Shown here in pieces: positions 45,101-56,689 of a stretch of DNA of 64,000 bases. The position numbers were made by a program, and so were the translations under genes. How positions within the stretch are numbered: position 1 is the first letter of the stretch; every line of letters starts with the position of its first letter. The stretch covers positions 874,993-938,992 of the forward strand of contig MNCI01033529.1 in assembly GCA_015680685.1 (NCBI GenBank), in the 5' to 3' direction. This DNA comes from Gnetum montanum. Its lineage: Eukaryota; Streptophyta; Gnetopsida; Gnetales; Gnetaceae. A model generated the notes under the pieces. That model did not search any database and was not told where the DNA came from. It was given only the letters and a program-made list of their open reading frames with translations.

Positions 45101-46290
45101 AATTTCCTAGTTCATTTTGTAGGACCTTCTCTTCTACAATTTCTACCAAAGTTGTAATTTTATCATATATCCATTCTCACACCCTATTAAAATTTGCTTC
45201 AAGTTCATCAATCAACTTCTGTATTAGCAAGAGTCAGTGCAAAATTATCTTGTCAAGAGTAGTTTCTTTCTCTTTCTCATAGATATGGACCTACTACTTT
45301 TGATGGGTTGGATCCCCATGATATTTCTAAACATTCTCCCATTTACATATCTCTCCTTCTTCTTTGGCCACGTGCTTGATTAGCTCTCAAATCTTCCTTG
45401 TTTCATTACAAAGCCCATCTATGATGTGGAAAAGTTTCCTTTCCTTGGAGAAATGATGGCTTGGGCATCTATTCAGTAGGAAATAATATCAATCTAAGGC
45501 CATGTACAATGGTTCATGTTTTTCTTGTCTCCATCCTTGGAACTGTCTCCTTAGGTTGGACACCCTCACATAGGTTTGGTACTTCTCGTTGAAGAGTTCC
45601 AACATTGTAATCATTGTTAGATTAAATTTGGTTTCAACAATATATACCACACTTTCACTCTTGATTAGTGTCCTATGAAAGAGCTTAAATTTTTGCCACC
45701 CACTTTTAATGTTTTAGAAAGCATAGGCATCATAGAAGGCCTGTAAATGATGTTGTGGGTCTAAATCATAGCCTCTTGCAAATTTAGGAATATTATTCAT
45801 ATCAAGCCTAGGTAGGCAACTCTCTTTGTGATGCCCGTGAGATATCTTAACTACCTTGGTGATCTATATCATTCTCCTAATGGCCAACAAGGTTCCATCA
45901 TCATTGATCATGTTATGATGACAATTTCTATTTGGTTGATTGTGATGATTTTTCCTATGTTCATGTTGATGACCTTGAGTAGTCCTCCAAGTTCAATTTT
46001 TTTTTATTTCAACCCTTTAGTGGAGATTTATCTGCATACCTATGTTCATCTTCTTTAGAACTATATGTTGAAGGAAGAGAGGAAGATGAGGAACTAGAAG
46101 GATTACCATGGCTCCTATAGTATTCCCCAGGGTCCCTTGATTTATCCTTTCTAGATTTCAAGGAGGTCCTAAGCCTTGAGGCCTTCCCTGGTTTAGCACT
46201 TACTTCATCTCCTCCAAGGCTATTAGACTTAGGTGAATGTGATCCTTGAGTATTGTCAGGGTGGTCATGAACATATGAAATCCCTACATG
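45101..46290 (-). pseudogene. Element C': probable gag remnant
   Basis: The minus-strand translation gives FARGYDLDPQHHLQAFYDAY, then FNEKYQTYVRVSNLRRQFQG, EKHEPLYMALD and YYFLLNRCPSHHFSKERKLF, then HIIDGLCNETR. The last stretch matches the plant Retrotrans_gag pattern (SLYEAWERFKDLLRRCPHHG, then YNGL..TR). A basic/Ser-rich segment near 46090-46250 (SKPGKASRLRTSLKSRK-like) precedes it. Stops are frequent. The position just inside the PBS and 5' LTR supports gag. Confidence 0.5.
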
Positions 46291-46494
46291 AGGTTGGTCA
46301 CTCCAATTCCTTTGCCATATACCTGGTTAGTTCTTTAATGAATTCTTTCACTATACAGTGCATTATCTCTTCCTTATGAAAGATACATTGTTTTTTGTTT
46401 ATGGTGTGTGTCATTTAATATTTTCTAAAAGATGTATCATTAATGCATATATAGTAATCATGTATGATATAACTGATCTAGATAACTAGCACCA

Positions 46495-46512
46495 TCCCCG
46501 ACAACAACACTA
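46495..46512 (-). promoter_or_regulatory. Element C' primer-binding site, decayed
   Basis: In plus coordinates it is TCCCCGACAACAACACTA, which differs from the Asp-tRNA type complement TCCCCGGCAACGGCGCCA only by G-to-A and C-to-T transitions. It abuts LTR C1 at 46514. Confidence 0.65.
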
Positions 46513-46513
46513 A

Positions 46514-48349
46514 TGATAATTGGAGAGCTACCCCTCCCCTACATCCAACCATACAAATCATCAATATTCACCCATGATCTAGTTGAATTTTTTAGATGGG
46601 ACTAGTTGTGCATCTACATTATTATGCTTTGATCATAGTTCATTGTCTTCCCACTTGGACTAGTGGTCGCTTTGTCACATCTGGTTTAGTACAATGTGAG
46701 GCATATGATTAATGTTGTTTAGCCCTATGTTGCTCCTAATAACAATAAATAGATAAATTAATTAAGCTAATTAACAATAGAAAGTAAAATCTAAACTAGC
46801 CTAAATGCAATAAGTATTTGTTCCTAATCATCTACACATGCCTTGGACTTCATGTAACTTGATGAGACGCGATATGCACAAGCCGCTATATCACGTACGC
46901 GATATCGCAGCCGCCGCAATATCGCATCCCCTACAATATCGTGTACACGATATCGCGGTCTACCGTCAAATCTAAAAATAAGAGGTGGCACTTCCCTCAT
47001 TTGACATCCTAGGCTAGAAGTAGCGAAGCTCTAGCGGATTGATCACCCCAGAGATAGAATATTTTCCATGTGCCCGTCGTAGGAGTCCCCCAAGTGAACG
47101 GTTCTTTATTCAAGCAGCTTTGTACCTAAATTCAAGTTGTGTACGGTAATAAAGACGAGCTTTGTGGATAAACCTTGCAGTACATGGATAGGTTTATTTA
47201 ATGTTATTTATTGCTTTCCTAGTAATGCAGCATGAGTATGACTTGGTTACGAGCATTGACGAATGTGTACGGCTAGCCAAGGAATCGACTACTCATCATG
47301 ATTAGATTCTCTCGCCCTTACCTCATAGAACGTGGGATGAGTACGACTTGATTACGAGCATCTATAGATGTGTATGGCTAGTCAAGGAATTGGTTTCTCA
47401 TCACACTTAGGCTAGTTAGGTGCCTCAGTATGACCACTTCGAGCACGTGCATTACGTGTGGTAATCCCAATAACGATTAGTGTTTGGTAGCCATAGTTGC
47501 ATAGTTCAAGGTGTGTACGGAAAGTGGAAATGGATGCTAATGCTAGGACTTAGTGCTGTAGTTAGAGTTAGTTTTAGTCTCTCAATCCTTTACCCCTTAG
47601 CATAGGAGAAAAACTAGAAAAGACCAAAAAAATCATATACCTTGGACTTACTTAACCATACACCATGACAACAACAAGTCTGGGAAGACAATGATTAATT
47701 AACCCCAAGTATTCCTTGCTAAGTTTAGGCATTTAGTCTGCAGAGTTCGACCGGATCGCATGTGCTACACTCGTTTTGTATGGTTGAGTGTAGGGGTACC
47801 TCGCCACTCATCATAACTTTGCTGGGATTACCAAGTGTATGTCACTAGGCTCACCAAATGATACACTACTAGGTTAAGAAGTAATTACACTTAAGCACTT
47901 GCAATTAGTCATACTCATTCCACTTAATGAAAAGAATGATAAATAGGAATAAATAGAAACATTAACTAAGGAAAATAGTCAATAATTAAACAATTAAAAG
48001 TAATAATAAATCTAGGTGGATGCTGCAATCATGGAAGTAATCTTGATCTTTATTTCTAGTATGTAATGAATCCAAGTATGTCACACTCAAAAAAGGATGT
48101 CATATAATCACTAACATCACACTGTGGGCATGCACTAGAGAACAATAGAACTAGAAATCAAAAATATATAAAAAAAAGCTATCTAAAATCTATCAACCAA
48201 CTATACCCCAATTGTACACCCAAGTGTTGTATTTATAGGCTAGCATGGCAAAGGCAATATTAGATATCCAACATCATTTCTTAGGACCTCATATCAAGGC
48301 TCTAATATCATATATCTAATATCAGAGATAAAAAAATAATGACTTATTA
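46514..48349 (-). repeat. LTR C1 (5' LTR of element C'), split by a solo LTR
   Basis: After removing the nested solo LTR and one copy of its TAACT duplication, about 877 bp remain. These are colinear with LTR C2 (55078-55976), for example in the blocks ATTATGCTTTGATCATAGTT and GGCTAGCATGG. A TATAAATA box lies at 48230-48237 (minus). The LTR is flanked on the left by the PBS, so C' reads leftwards. Confidence 0.8.
46860..47813 (+). repeat. Solo LTR of the E family, perfect TAACT target duplication
   Basis: It starts TGATGAGACGCG and ends CGCCACTCATCA (954 bp) with perfect 7-bp terminal inverted ends. TAACT at 46855-46859 and 47814-47818 is an exact 5-bp target duplication, and LTR C1 reads through on both sides when compared with C2. 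It is the inverse of LTR E (41194-42025). It is a product of recombination between the two LTRs of a full element. The CGATATCG word cluster lies at 46866-46960. Confidence 0.92.
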
Positions 48350-49435
48350 GTTGGCTTTGTTAAGTTCCATATTCCTTCAACATTTTCCACTTTCAAATCT
48401 CCTACATTCCATGTCAATTGTATCTAGTTTCACACTCCTTAATTAAAATTTTCCAAGAATTTTCCTAATTAAATCTCCTTTTTCATGAATATTCTTACCC
48501 TCTTCAAGCATTTCATCATGTTATTGGCTTTTCTAGCTCCCTATGAATCTCGATTTTATGTGAAAACTCTTTCTTTTTCCTTCATTTTTCATAATGAAAA
48601 TTGTTTTCTTATGACCATGTTGACACGATGTCATTGATAGATCTCCATCAACATAGTTCAAAAATTTTATATATATTATGAGCACTTTGAGAATTTTTTA
48701 TCATTTCCTTTCAAATGAGAAAGGAGGTTTTATAGTATTTAGAGCCTAGAACCTTCTACAACCCATTACTCGAAAATTACTTGTCCAATTAACCCTATTA
48801 TTTGATTCTACAGCTAGAGGAGGTGAGCTTTATGTCATGGAGGCCACAAACCTTAGGTTTTCAATGAATATTTTTTTGAAATTTTTCTAAATCCCACAAG
48901 GTTTAAATAATAAAATAATATTAAAATCACTAATTCATGAAGAGTTAAACCTTTGCAACAAACTCTTGTAGCCATATAATTAAAATAATATTAAAATGAT
49001 CAATCCATCATAATCACAAAATAGTCAAAGTGTAACAAACCAAACAAGACAAGGTACCCAAGTATTTCAAAGTTACACATCAAACACTAATCCTTGGTCA
49101 TGTTGTGATTACAAATGGTACCAAGACCTAAACATAGAGTAGAGAAAAGACCATCCCATTTGAGGAATAAGTAGCCAAGAATTGGAAGGATACAACAGTC
49201 AGAACAATCCTAGGAGCAAGTAGCCAAAAGGCATGTAATGGGATCCCTTTGGGAGGAGCCCAAAGTGGAATCTATCTGATAGATTCCTGAAGCTGAAATA
49301 GAGTAGTTCCACTAAGATGAGGCACCAGGACCAAGGCAAAACCTTGAGGTCACTTTGACGAATTCTTGCATTGACCAAATTTGTTCCAAGGAGATCCAAA
49401 ATTCAATTCTCTAAGAGCTAAACTTTGGTCCTTTC
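48350..49435. other. AT-rich non-coding part of element F
   Basis: No gene is seen. The sequence is T- and C-rich in its first half. It is presumably internal sequence of element F on the right of the C' insertion. Confidence 0.4.
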
Positions 49436-51620
49436 TTGAACTTTTCTTTAGAAGAAGCTAGAACTCAACTACAAAATTCTTCCATGTGGCCCATTCTTAC
49501 CTTTGGTGGAGAATGGTACATGGGAGAAACCTGCCTCTTTTGGAACAATAGACAAGCTAATGCCAATATAAATATCAAGGACATTATTGTATCCTACTCA
49601 ATGAAGGCCCTCTCTCAGGCCCTTAGGTTGCTAGAAACTAGGGTAACACTAGCAAAGATGTCAACCTAAGAAGACCCAGAGATGAAAAAGAAGTGGGTCC
49701 AGTCATGCTATAGGGTTAATTGCAAGATGTATGGTGCACTCATTAAGGTAGAGAGAGTGTATTTCAAGACCATGGCCTACCACCTCAATCCAAAAATGAG
49801 GCCAACTAAAGTGACAATTTTATCTACCTATGCATGTGTTACTCTAAGAAAGAAATTCCCAATCAATATCCTACAACTGATCTATTTAGAGATCAAAAAG
49901 TACTTCAAAGAGAATGAGCATGGGAGAAAGACACTCCCCTTCCTATGCCTAATTCACAAATTGTGCAGAAGAGGAGGAATAGATTGCTATTCAAAAAACA
50001 ACCTTCAACATGCTCCTCTTGGACAAAAATGATGAATGACAAAGTACCACCAAAAGTATAAGAGGAGGAGAAGCCACCACCACCACCCACTCATGAAACA
50101 ACACTATAGTCCTACGATGCCATTAAGCACATGTGTGAACTTTGTGAGCAACACCTACAGTAGTAGTAGGTAGGACCAAGTGGTAAAGAACTCTCCATCT
50201 ACAAACCAACGTTGAGCCATCTCAATGAAGTAATAAGAACCATCAATAGGATGGAGGCTCCAGCACTAATGTATTTTTCCCAATCAGTGTAGGTGCTCAC
50301 AAAATCAAATCCTAATTGCTAGGAAGTAACAATGTTCCTTTCAAAAAAATAACAATTCCCAAAAATCTTTGAAAATGTCACTACTTTCTTGAGGTGCTTA
50401 GAGGAGGGTGAGGAGGAAACTATCTTGGTGATGTAGCACCAAGGACAAGACATGGTGGCAGAAGTGGTGGCTGATAGAGTGGCTAAAAAACTCAACACTC
50501 CTATAGCCTCTATGCTAGATATTTCTACACTCAAGGATGTTTAGTTTTCTATAGAATAGAAAATGGAATATTTAATGCAGCCCAACCCAAAGAGTTTTTG
50601 GATAGACTAGTGGGAACCAAGCAACTACTTCCAAATAACTTTGATCTTTTGGATACCATCACTGCAATCCAATCAAAACTGCTTGAGACTAGAGGTAAGG
50701 TCCTCATTTCTAATGGCCAACTTGAAATAGCCACAACTAAAAATTGGTGGTTGGCTACTAAATTTATGGAATTAAAAGCCTTCTTAACCAATCCCACCAT
50801 ACTTAGCTAGGTTATATCAAGAGATGAAACTTCAAGAGGCTCAATATGTAAATAAGTCTACGTTCTTCGACTAGTCCTTAAGAGAGGCCAAAACTTACAA
50901 CATAGAAAAGGACTTGTCAACAATCCACAAGGAGAATGTGGTTTTGATCCAAGAAAATCATCGCCTGTGAAATATTGAGGCTCAAAAAGAAAAAATGGTA
51001 GAATTCATTTGATAATAGTAGAAGAAGCTTTCTATCTAAACACGAAATTGAGAAGGTTGGCTATAGAAAATTGCAATCTCTCAATTAAGGAGGTTCATGC
51101 CTTATGTCAAAAATTAGAAATTGAGATCATTGCTTGGAAAAATGAGGCCCTCAATTTTGAAAGGGTCAAAAATCACTATCAGGACAAATTTGACCTTCTT
51201 AAAGAGATTAATAAAAAGCATATCCAACTGGTAAAAGCAAAAGTGAATGGGTCCTCCAATAGCTTCAACAAGGAGGCCATTTGTAGGAGCCCATCTTTGA
51301 TGGATTAAATGCATACAACAAGGTAGAAATTTACCTTGAAGAGTTGAAAATTGAGGAGATGATGGAGTACATAAAGTTAGCCAACCTACATTACTCAAAC
51401 TTGATAATGCTAACTACTAGAAGGCCAAGGTTAAAATTGGAAAAGTAGGTGACTAGCTCATTCTTGTTGTATGAGGCTGAGTTCAAGTACCATAAAGATA
51501 AAAAAAACCTAACAATAGCCAATGCTAAACTCAAAGTTCTCATAGCTTGATTCACAAATCAACAATCCAAGGTTGAGAACCTAGCTAAGAGAATGAATGG
51601 CTACTAGGAGCTACATAGCA
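49436..51620 (+). pseudogene. Element F: plant-transposon-domain and coiled-coil protein
   Basis: The frames 49436-49669 and 49682-50032 are in register (one TAA between). They give a globular part with YHLNPKMRPTKVTILSTYA, ILQLIYLEIKKYFKENEH and LPFLCLIHKLCRRGG, which resembles the putative plant transposon protein domain family found in many LTR elements (recognition by pattern only). A proline-rich joint (KPPPPPTHETT near 50080) follows. After a frame change comes a long helical, heptad-like C-terminus (50598-51308, LRRLAIENCNLSIKEVHALC). No protease, RT or integrase is recognised, so F looks like a non-autonomous element. The coiled-coil part is shared with C'. Confidence 0.5.
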
Positions 51621-52170
51621 GTTTCAGAGTATTCAACATAAAATGCAAGTAATTCACTACCTAGTTTATCAATGTAAGGAGTTGTTCCTAAAATGTCCTA
51701 TCTATGGGATGTTCCCATAGTGGTCCACATCGATGATGCTACATGAACTATGTATGATCCCTAGTCCAAGGAGGAGAATATCAAAGCAATTTTGAATTTG
51801 TTTTGTATTCAATTGGTAGTAGTAGCTACAGTAGAATAGCCATAGCCTCAACCTCAATTGCTACATGCATCAAAGACAAGGGAAGGTCCCTTGGCACCTT
51901 AGGAATATCTACCAACTAGGACTATTTGACTTTCTTGTCATCTTCAGCTATTAGAGAAATTTTAGTTGTCCATTTTTGTGAAGGTGTTCAATTTTATTTT
52001 CATGAACACATGTTTTGGTAAAAGTTGTAAATCTGTACATTTGGGCACATAGCATCAATCTAATTTAGTCAACCAGTCAGTCAATAATTCCATACCTTCC
52101 TAATTTTTATAAAGAGATTTTTCCTCCTTTAGTTCACTTGAGGATGAGTTTTTATTTAGTCATAGGAGTA
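51621..52170 (+). other. Element F 3' untranslated part
   Basis: Decayed tail of the accessory frame, then an untranslated region ending in ATTTAGTCATAGGAGTA before the LTR. Nearly the same block (CATACCTTCC then a T-rich run) occurs inverted at 55977-56165 beside LTR C2. Confidence 0.5.
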
Positions 52171-52994
52171 TGATAAGTCATTGTTCATAGGATCTCATCG
52201 ACATGATCCCATCAACATGTACCCATCGACACATGATTTGATGCATTGATGCATACAGATCAACGTAGTATGTTGTTTTGCCAATATAAATGCATGCACC
52301 CAATACATTTATGCTATTCTTTAATAAGTAGCATAGCAGATCTTTTACAATTTATTCATTTAAGAGTTTGAATATTTTCTATGTGCCCATAGTAGGAGTT
52401 TGGAAGTATATGTATATTTGTTTGAGCATCGATGTACCTGGACACTTCAATGTGAATTTTAATAAATACGAGCTTTCTTAATAAACCTTGCAGCACTTGG
52501 ACTTAGCAAAATATTTATCTTAATGAATTTACTATTCATGAAATTAATTAATTACAAATAATTAATGCACATAAGTACAACCATCTCAAGCATACATTAA
52601 TGCTTGGTAATCCCAATAGTGCTTATGCTTACTAATCCAATAGCATTGTAACATATTTCAGGATGTGTATAGAAAATGGAAATGAATGCTTATGTTAGGA
52701 TTAGTCTAAGACATTAAATAGTTACTAAATTAATTAGCATTTAATTACTTTATTTTTCCACTTAGTCAAAATAGAATAAAAATACAAAAGTTATACAAAT
52801 CATGTGGCTCAATAACACTTAACCATATCATTGAACAACACAAGTGGAACTAAGAAGATAAGAATCACATCCTTAGATTCACCTTCTTAGTTAATGTGTA
52901 CTTAGAGAGCTAAAGTATGTAGAATTCAACTAGATTACTTACTGAACACTGGTGATTTGTATGGTTGGGCATAGGAAGTGCTTGTTGTGCATCA
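52171..52994 (+). repeat. Element F 3' LTR
   Basis: It starts TGATAAGTCATTG and ends TTGTTGTGCATCA (824 bp). It is colinear with the solo LTR at 46860-47813, for example ATTTTCTATGTGCCCATAGT and AAACCTTGCAGCAC. It is plus-oriented, following the plus-oriented internal part of F. The 5' partner was not found. Confidence 0.75.
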
Positions 52995-55077
52995 TGGGGT
53001 ATCCTATTTATTTGCTATTTTTATAACCTTTCTTTTTCCTAGTATTTGGATCATAAGAATGAGTAGATTTAACATTATGATTCAAATCCCATGAGTTTGG
53101 ATGTCATCCAAGATATGATTTTAATATTTCATTCTTCTTGCTCTCTTTTGTGGCTTGTTTGGTTTAATCATTGGTTGAATTCTTAGGATTTATATGATCA
53201 TTTATTCTTCTTGTTCTTCCCATTTACATTATTCATGTAGTTAAAGCTAGATGTCTTGTACCTTAGTCATAGGAAAGAGGCACCAATTTGATTATGTACT
53301 TTGTAATTTTTATGGTTATTTAAATTATTTCAACCTTATTTTTCCTTACTTATGCATGCCTTAATTCCATAGATGTGATTATGTTTCTTTCATACCCCTA
53401 ATATTTATACTTATTGATAGGAATCCCACTAGTTTTGGACTAAGGAATTTATCATTCGAATCATGGTGCAATATGGTCATAAGCTTCAAAGACAATGTTG
53501 AATGGATTATCAAGAACACTTGTGTATATCATTGTGTTCAAGAAAATAGAAAAGAGATTATAATACATATAATACAATGAAATCCATGTTGCCATGTAAG
53601 AGGAGAAAATATTTATAACTTTATATTTTATAATTTTTATGAATTTTATATTTATAAAAAATAAAAAAAACACACACATGCATTGTTATTCCACCTAGGG
53701 ACAAGGGTAATTCTCATACACATACACACATGTACATATGTCATAATCCCTCAAGGGATAGGTACAATACTACATACAAAATACAAATAAATAGCTCTTA
53801 GTCACAACCTTAATGGTCCAACATCATGTCGTAAAGTTTTCACCTTCTTGTATAAGGTTGAGTTGTCATAGCTTATGAAAATGAGAATGAAATAAATTTT
53901 TTTATGATTTTAATATTTTATAATCTCTTTGATATTTTAATATTTAATGCATCAATGATGCAAAACTGAGGAAAACTATAAGCTTTCTATACTATGCAAA
54001 CACAAGACTTCACATCAACCAAATAGTTCTAGGCTACCTAAGCAAGGTAGTACTCTAATAGAGTCTAGCCACACTTGTAAAATAAATGACTCAAAACACA
54101 CAAAAACAAGAAAGGAAATTAAGTTACCCAAGGGAGGAAAGGCTCTTCACAAAAAACTAGATGTCACAAGCCTAAGAAATGACTAAGTAAAACTTGAGTA
54201 TATGTGAGAACTCTCCTGGCGTATTTATAATTTTTGTGTAGAAACAAAGAGAGTTCATTAGTGCCTAAATGCCAATGAAGGCTCATCAACATCATACTTT
54301 CCACTTGGATTCATATTTCAAGTAAGAAGAATCAAGCAGGGTTAGATAGGAGGTGCACTAGTGCACCTCCTTTTCATCTACGACAATTGAGCACTTCCTT
54401 GCTAGAATAAGATGGAACCCAAAGAAACATGTTGGAATGGCCTCAGGACATCCAAATGAAGCAAAGTCATCTTGAAGGGGCTGGAAACTATTATGAAACC
54501 ATGGAGTGTGTAAGGATGCATTGCTAAGGACCAACAACCTTAACTAAACATGCTATACTACAAACACCAAGTGTATAAAACACTTCCCCATATCCAAGGC
54601 TGATAATGGACATATAAATTACCTAGATTTATCCAAGGCTAGTTCCATAGCTTTAATATTTAAGACACATTGACTAGGAATAAATACATGATGAGGTCAA
54701 TGTGGAGGAACATAATTGTACAAATATTTTAACCTAGGACTCATTACAAAACAACACTTGAGAAGATAAAGACTAGGGGATGATGGTTAGAATGAAAAGT
54801 TCCTTGGTATGCCTATAAAATTAAAGGTTCCTCTGACATGATGGATGATTTTTATGACATATTCTTTGATTTGTATTCATTGTTGATTGTTGTTCATGTT
54901 CCTCACTTATGATCCTAGGACATGACTCTTTCCTTTTAAGGAAGGCTCTTAGATTCTAAATCGAGCAAGTGTTCTCCAAGGGGTATTATTGATGTTGTCC
55001 CCATGGTCTTAAGGATGCACCTATCAAGGCATCCTAGTATACAATGCTACTAAAAATCATGTGAAATCCTTAAAAAT
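52995..55077. other. AT-rich intergenic stretch, no gene recognised
   Basis: No coding region is supported. It includes a microsatellite-like ACACACATG/CATACACAC patch near 53670-53735, A/T-rich runs near 53620-53660 and 53890-53950, and a perfect 24-bp palindrome at 54348-54371. Confidence 0.5.
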
Positions 55078-55976
55078 TGATGAGTGATGAGGTACCTCTA
55101 CACCCAACCATACGAATCACAAGTGTTCATGCATAATCTAGTCAAATTTTGTAGATGGGACAAGTTGTGGCATCTAAATCATTATGCTTTGATCATAGTT
55201 CGTTGTCTTTTGACTTGGACTAGTGGTAGCTTTGTCATGTATGGTTTAGTCCAAAGTGAGGCATATGATGTTATGTTATCTAATCCTATGTTTCTCCTAA
55301 TGACAATAAAGAAATAAATTAATTAATCTAATGAAAAAAAAGTAAAACCTAAAATAACCTCCATGCAATGAGTACCTATCTCCAATCATTCATACATACC
55401 TTGGATTTCATATAGCTACCACTAAGATTACCAAGGATACATCACTAGACTTGCCAAACGATACATTGTTGGGTCACTAGGTAATTATAGTTAAGCACTC
55501 GTGATTAAGGTGTACTCATTCCACTTAATAATAGGAATAGTAAATAGAAATAAATGTAAATATTTAAATAAATAAAATAGAAAATAATTAAAAATTAAAT
55601 AATTAAATTAATAATAAATCTAAGTAAATGTAGCAATGATGGGAGTAATCTCAATCTTTATTTTCACTCATGTAACATGTCCAAGTACGTCACACTTAAA
55701 CAAAAGTGTCATACAATTACAAAAATCATACTACAAGCATGCACTAGGAAATAATAGGACTAAAAAATAATCTATGAAGAAGCTAACTAAAAACTAAAAA
55801 TAAAACTATTTTTTCTATCTCTCAACTATGCACCCAAGTGCTGTATTTATAGGCTAGCATGGAGGAGGTGATATCGAATATCCAACATCACTTCCTAACT
55901 CTAATATTAGGTATCTAATATCAGAGCTCTAATATCACATATCCAATACCAGGATCAACAGAGTCATAACTCATCA
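55078..55976 (-). repeat. LTR C2, minus-oriented 3' LTR
   Basis: In plus coordinates it starts TGATGAGTGATGAGG and ends GTCATAACTCATCA (899 bp). It is colinear with C1. A TATAAATA box lies at 55844-55851 (minus). There is no PBS on its left, and the 3' internal end of its element (55977-56165) lies on its right, so it is a 3' LTR. No matching 5-bp flanks were found. Confidence 0.75.
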
Positions 55977-56165
55977 TACCCTCATGATTAAATAAAACCT
56001 CATTCTTGAGTTAAACAAAATGAGGAACAAGCTTTTTACAAAATATTGGAAAGGTATGGAATTATTGACCGACTTAAACAACAAACAAAATAATTGACTC
56101 CTACATGTCATAGTGTGCTTCACAAAAATTGGAACACAATATTACAATATGTAAAACTAGGGAAG
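55977..56165 (-). other. 3' internal end of the C2 element
   Basis: This is the inverted homologue of 51950-52170 of element F (for example GGTATGGAATTATTGACCGA). The rest of that element is missing; the sequence changes to fragment D near 56166. Confidence 0.55.
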
Positions 56166-56324
56166 GTTCCCTTCTAATTTTTCCTTGTACGCTTAGCAGT
56201 TTACATATTTACACTCACTGTTCATTACACTATTCACAGTTCTTTATATACGTTGTTTACGCTCTTTGCTCATTTTAGTGCACTTATGCAGAAATGTACA
56301 TTATTTTCAATTACGCTTTCAAAA

Positions 56325-56500
56325 TTACGCAGATGGCCTACAATGGCCTTAAACTAGCAATGGCCCACAATGGCCTTAAACTATCAATGGCCCGCAATGG
56401 CCTTAAACTAGCAATGGCCCGCAATGGCCTAAAACTATTTTGTATCTTGCATAAACACTACCTGGCGGCCCGCAATGGCCTTAAACTAGCAACTCTATGC
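56325..56500 (-). repeat. Minisatellite of fragment D
   Basis: Five units of about 27 bp, core GCAATGGCCCGCAATGGCC then TTAAACTA, best preserved of all arrays of this family. They lie just beyond the 3' end of the antisense-type gene, the same relative place as 31995-32165 in element 2. Confidence 0.85.
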
Positions 56501-56689
56501 TATAGCTAAGCCAACTATCAATAGTCTTTAATAGTTCTGCTTACACTTTGCAAATAATGACATAAGATCAAAAACAAATAAACATACAAATAGCATTTAA
56601 AACCATACAGAAAAGATTAATGCCAACGTTGTCAATATCCATATAACCGATTGTTCAATCCCAATCAATAAATTATGCATAACTTACAG

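Noticed and set aside
56294-56509. Repetitive small protein (NGLKLAMA repeats)
   Set aside because: It is simply the translation of the 27-bp minisatellite.
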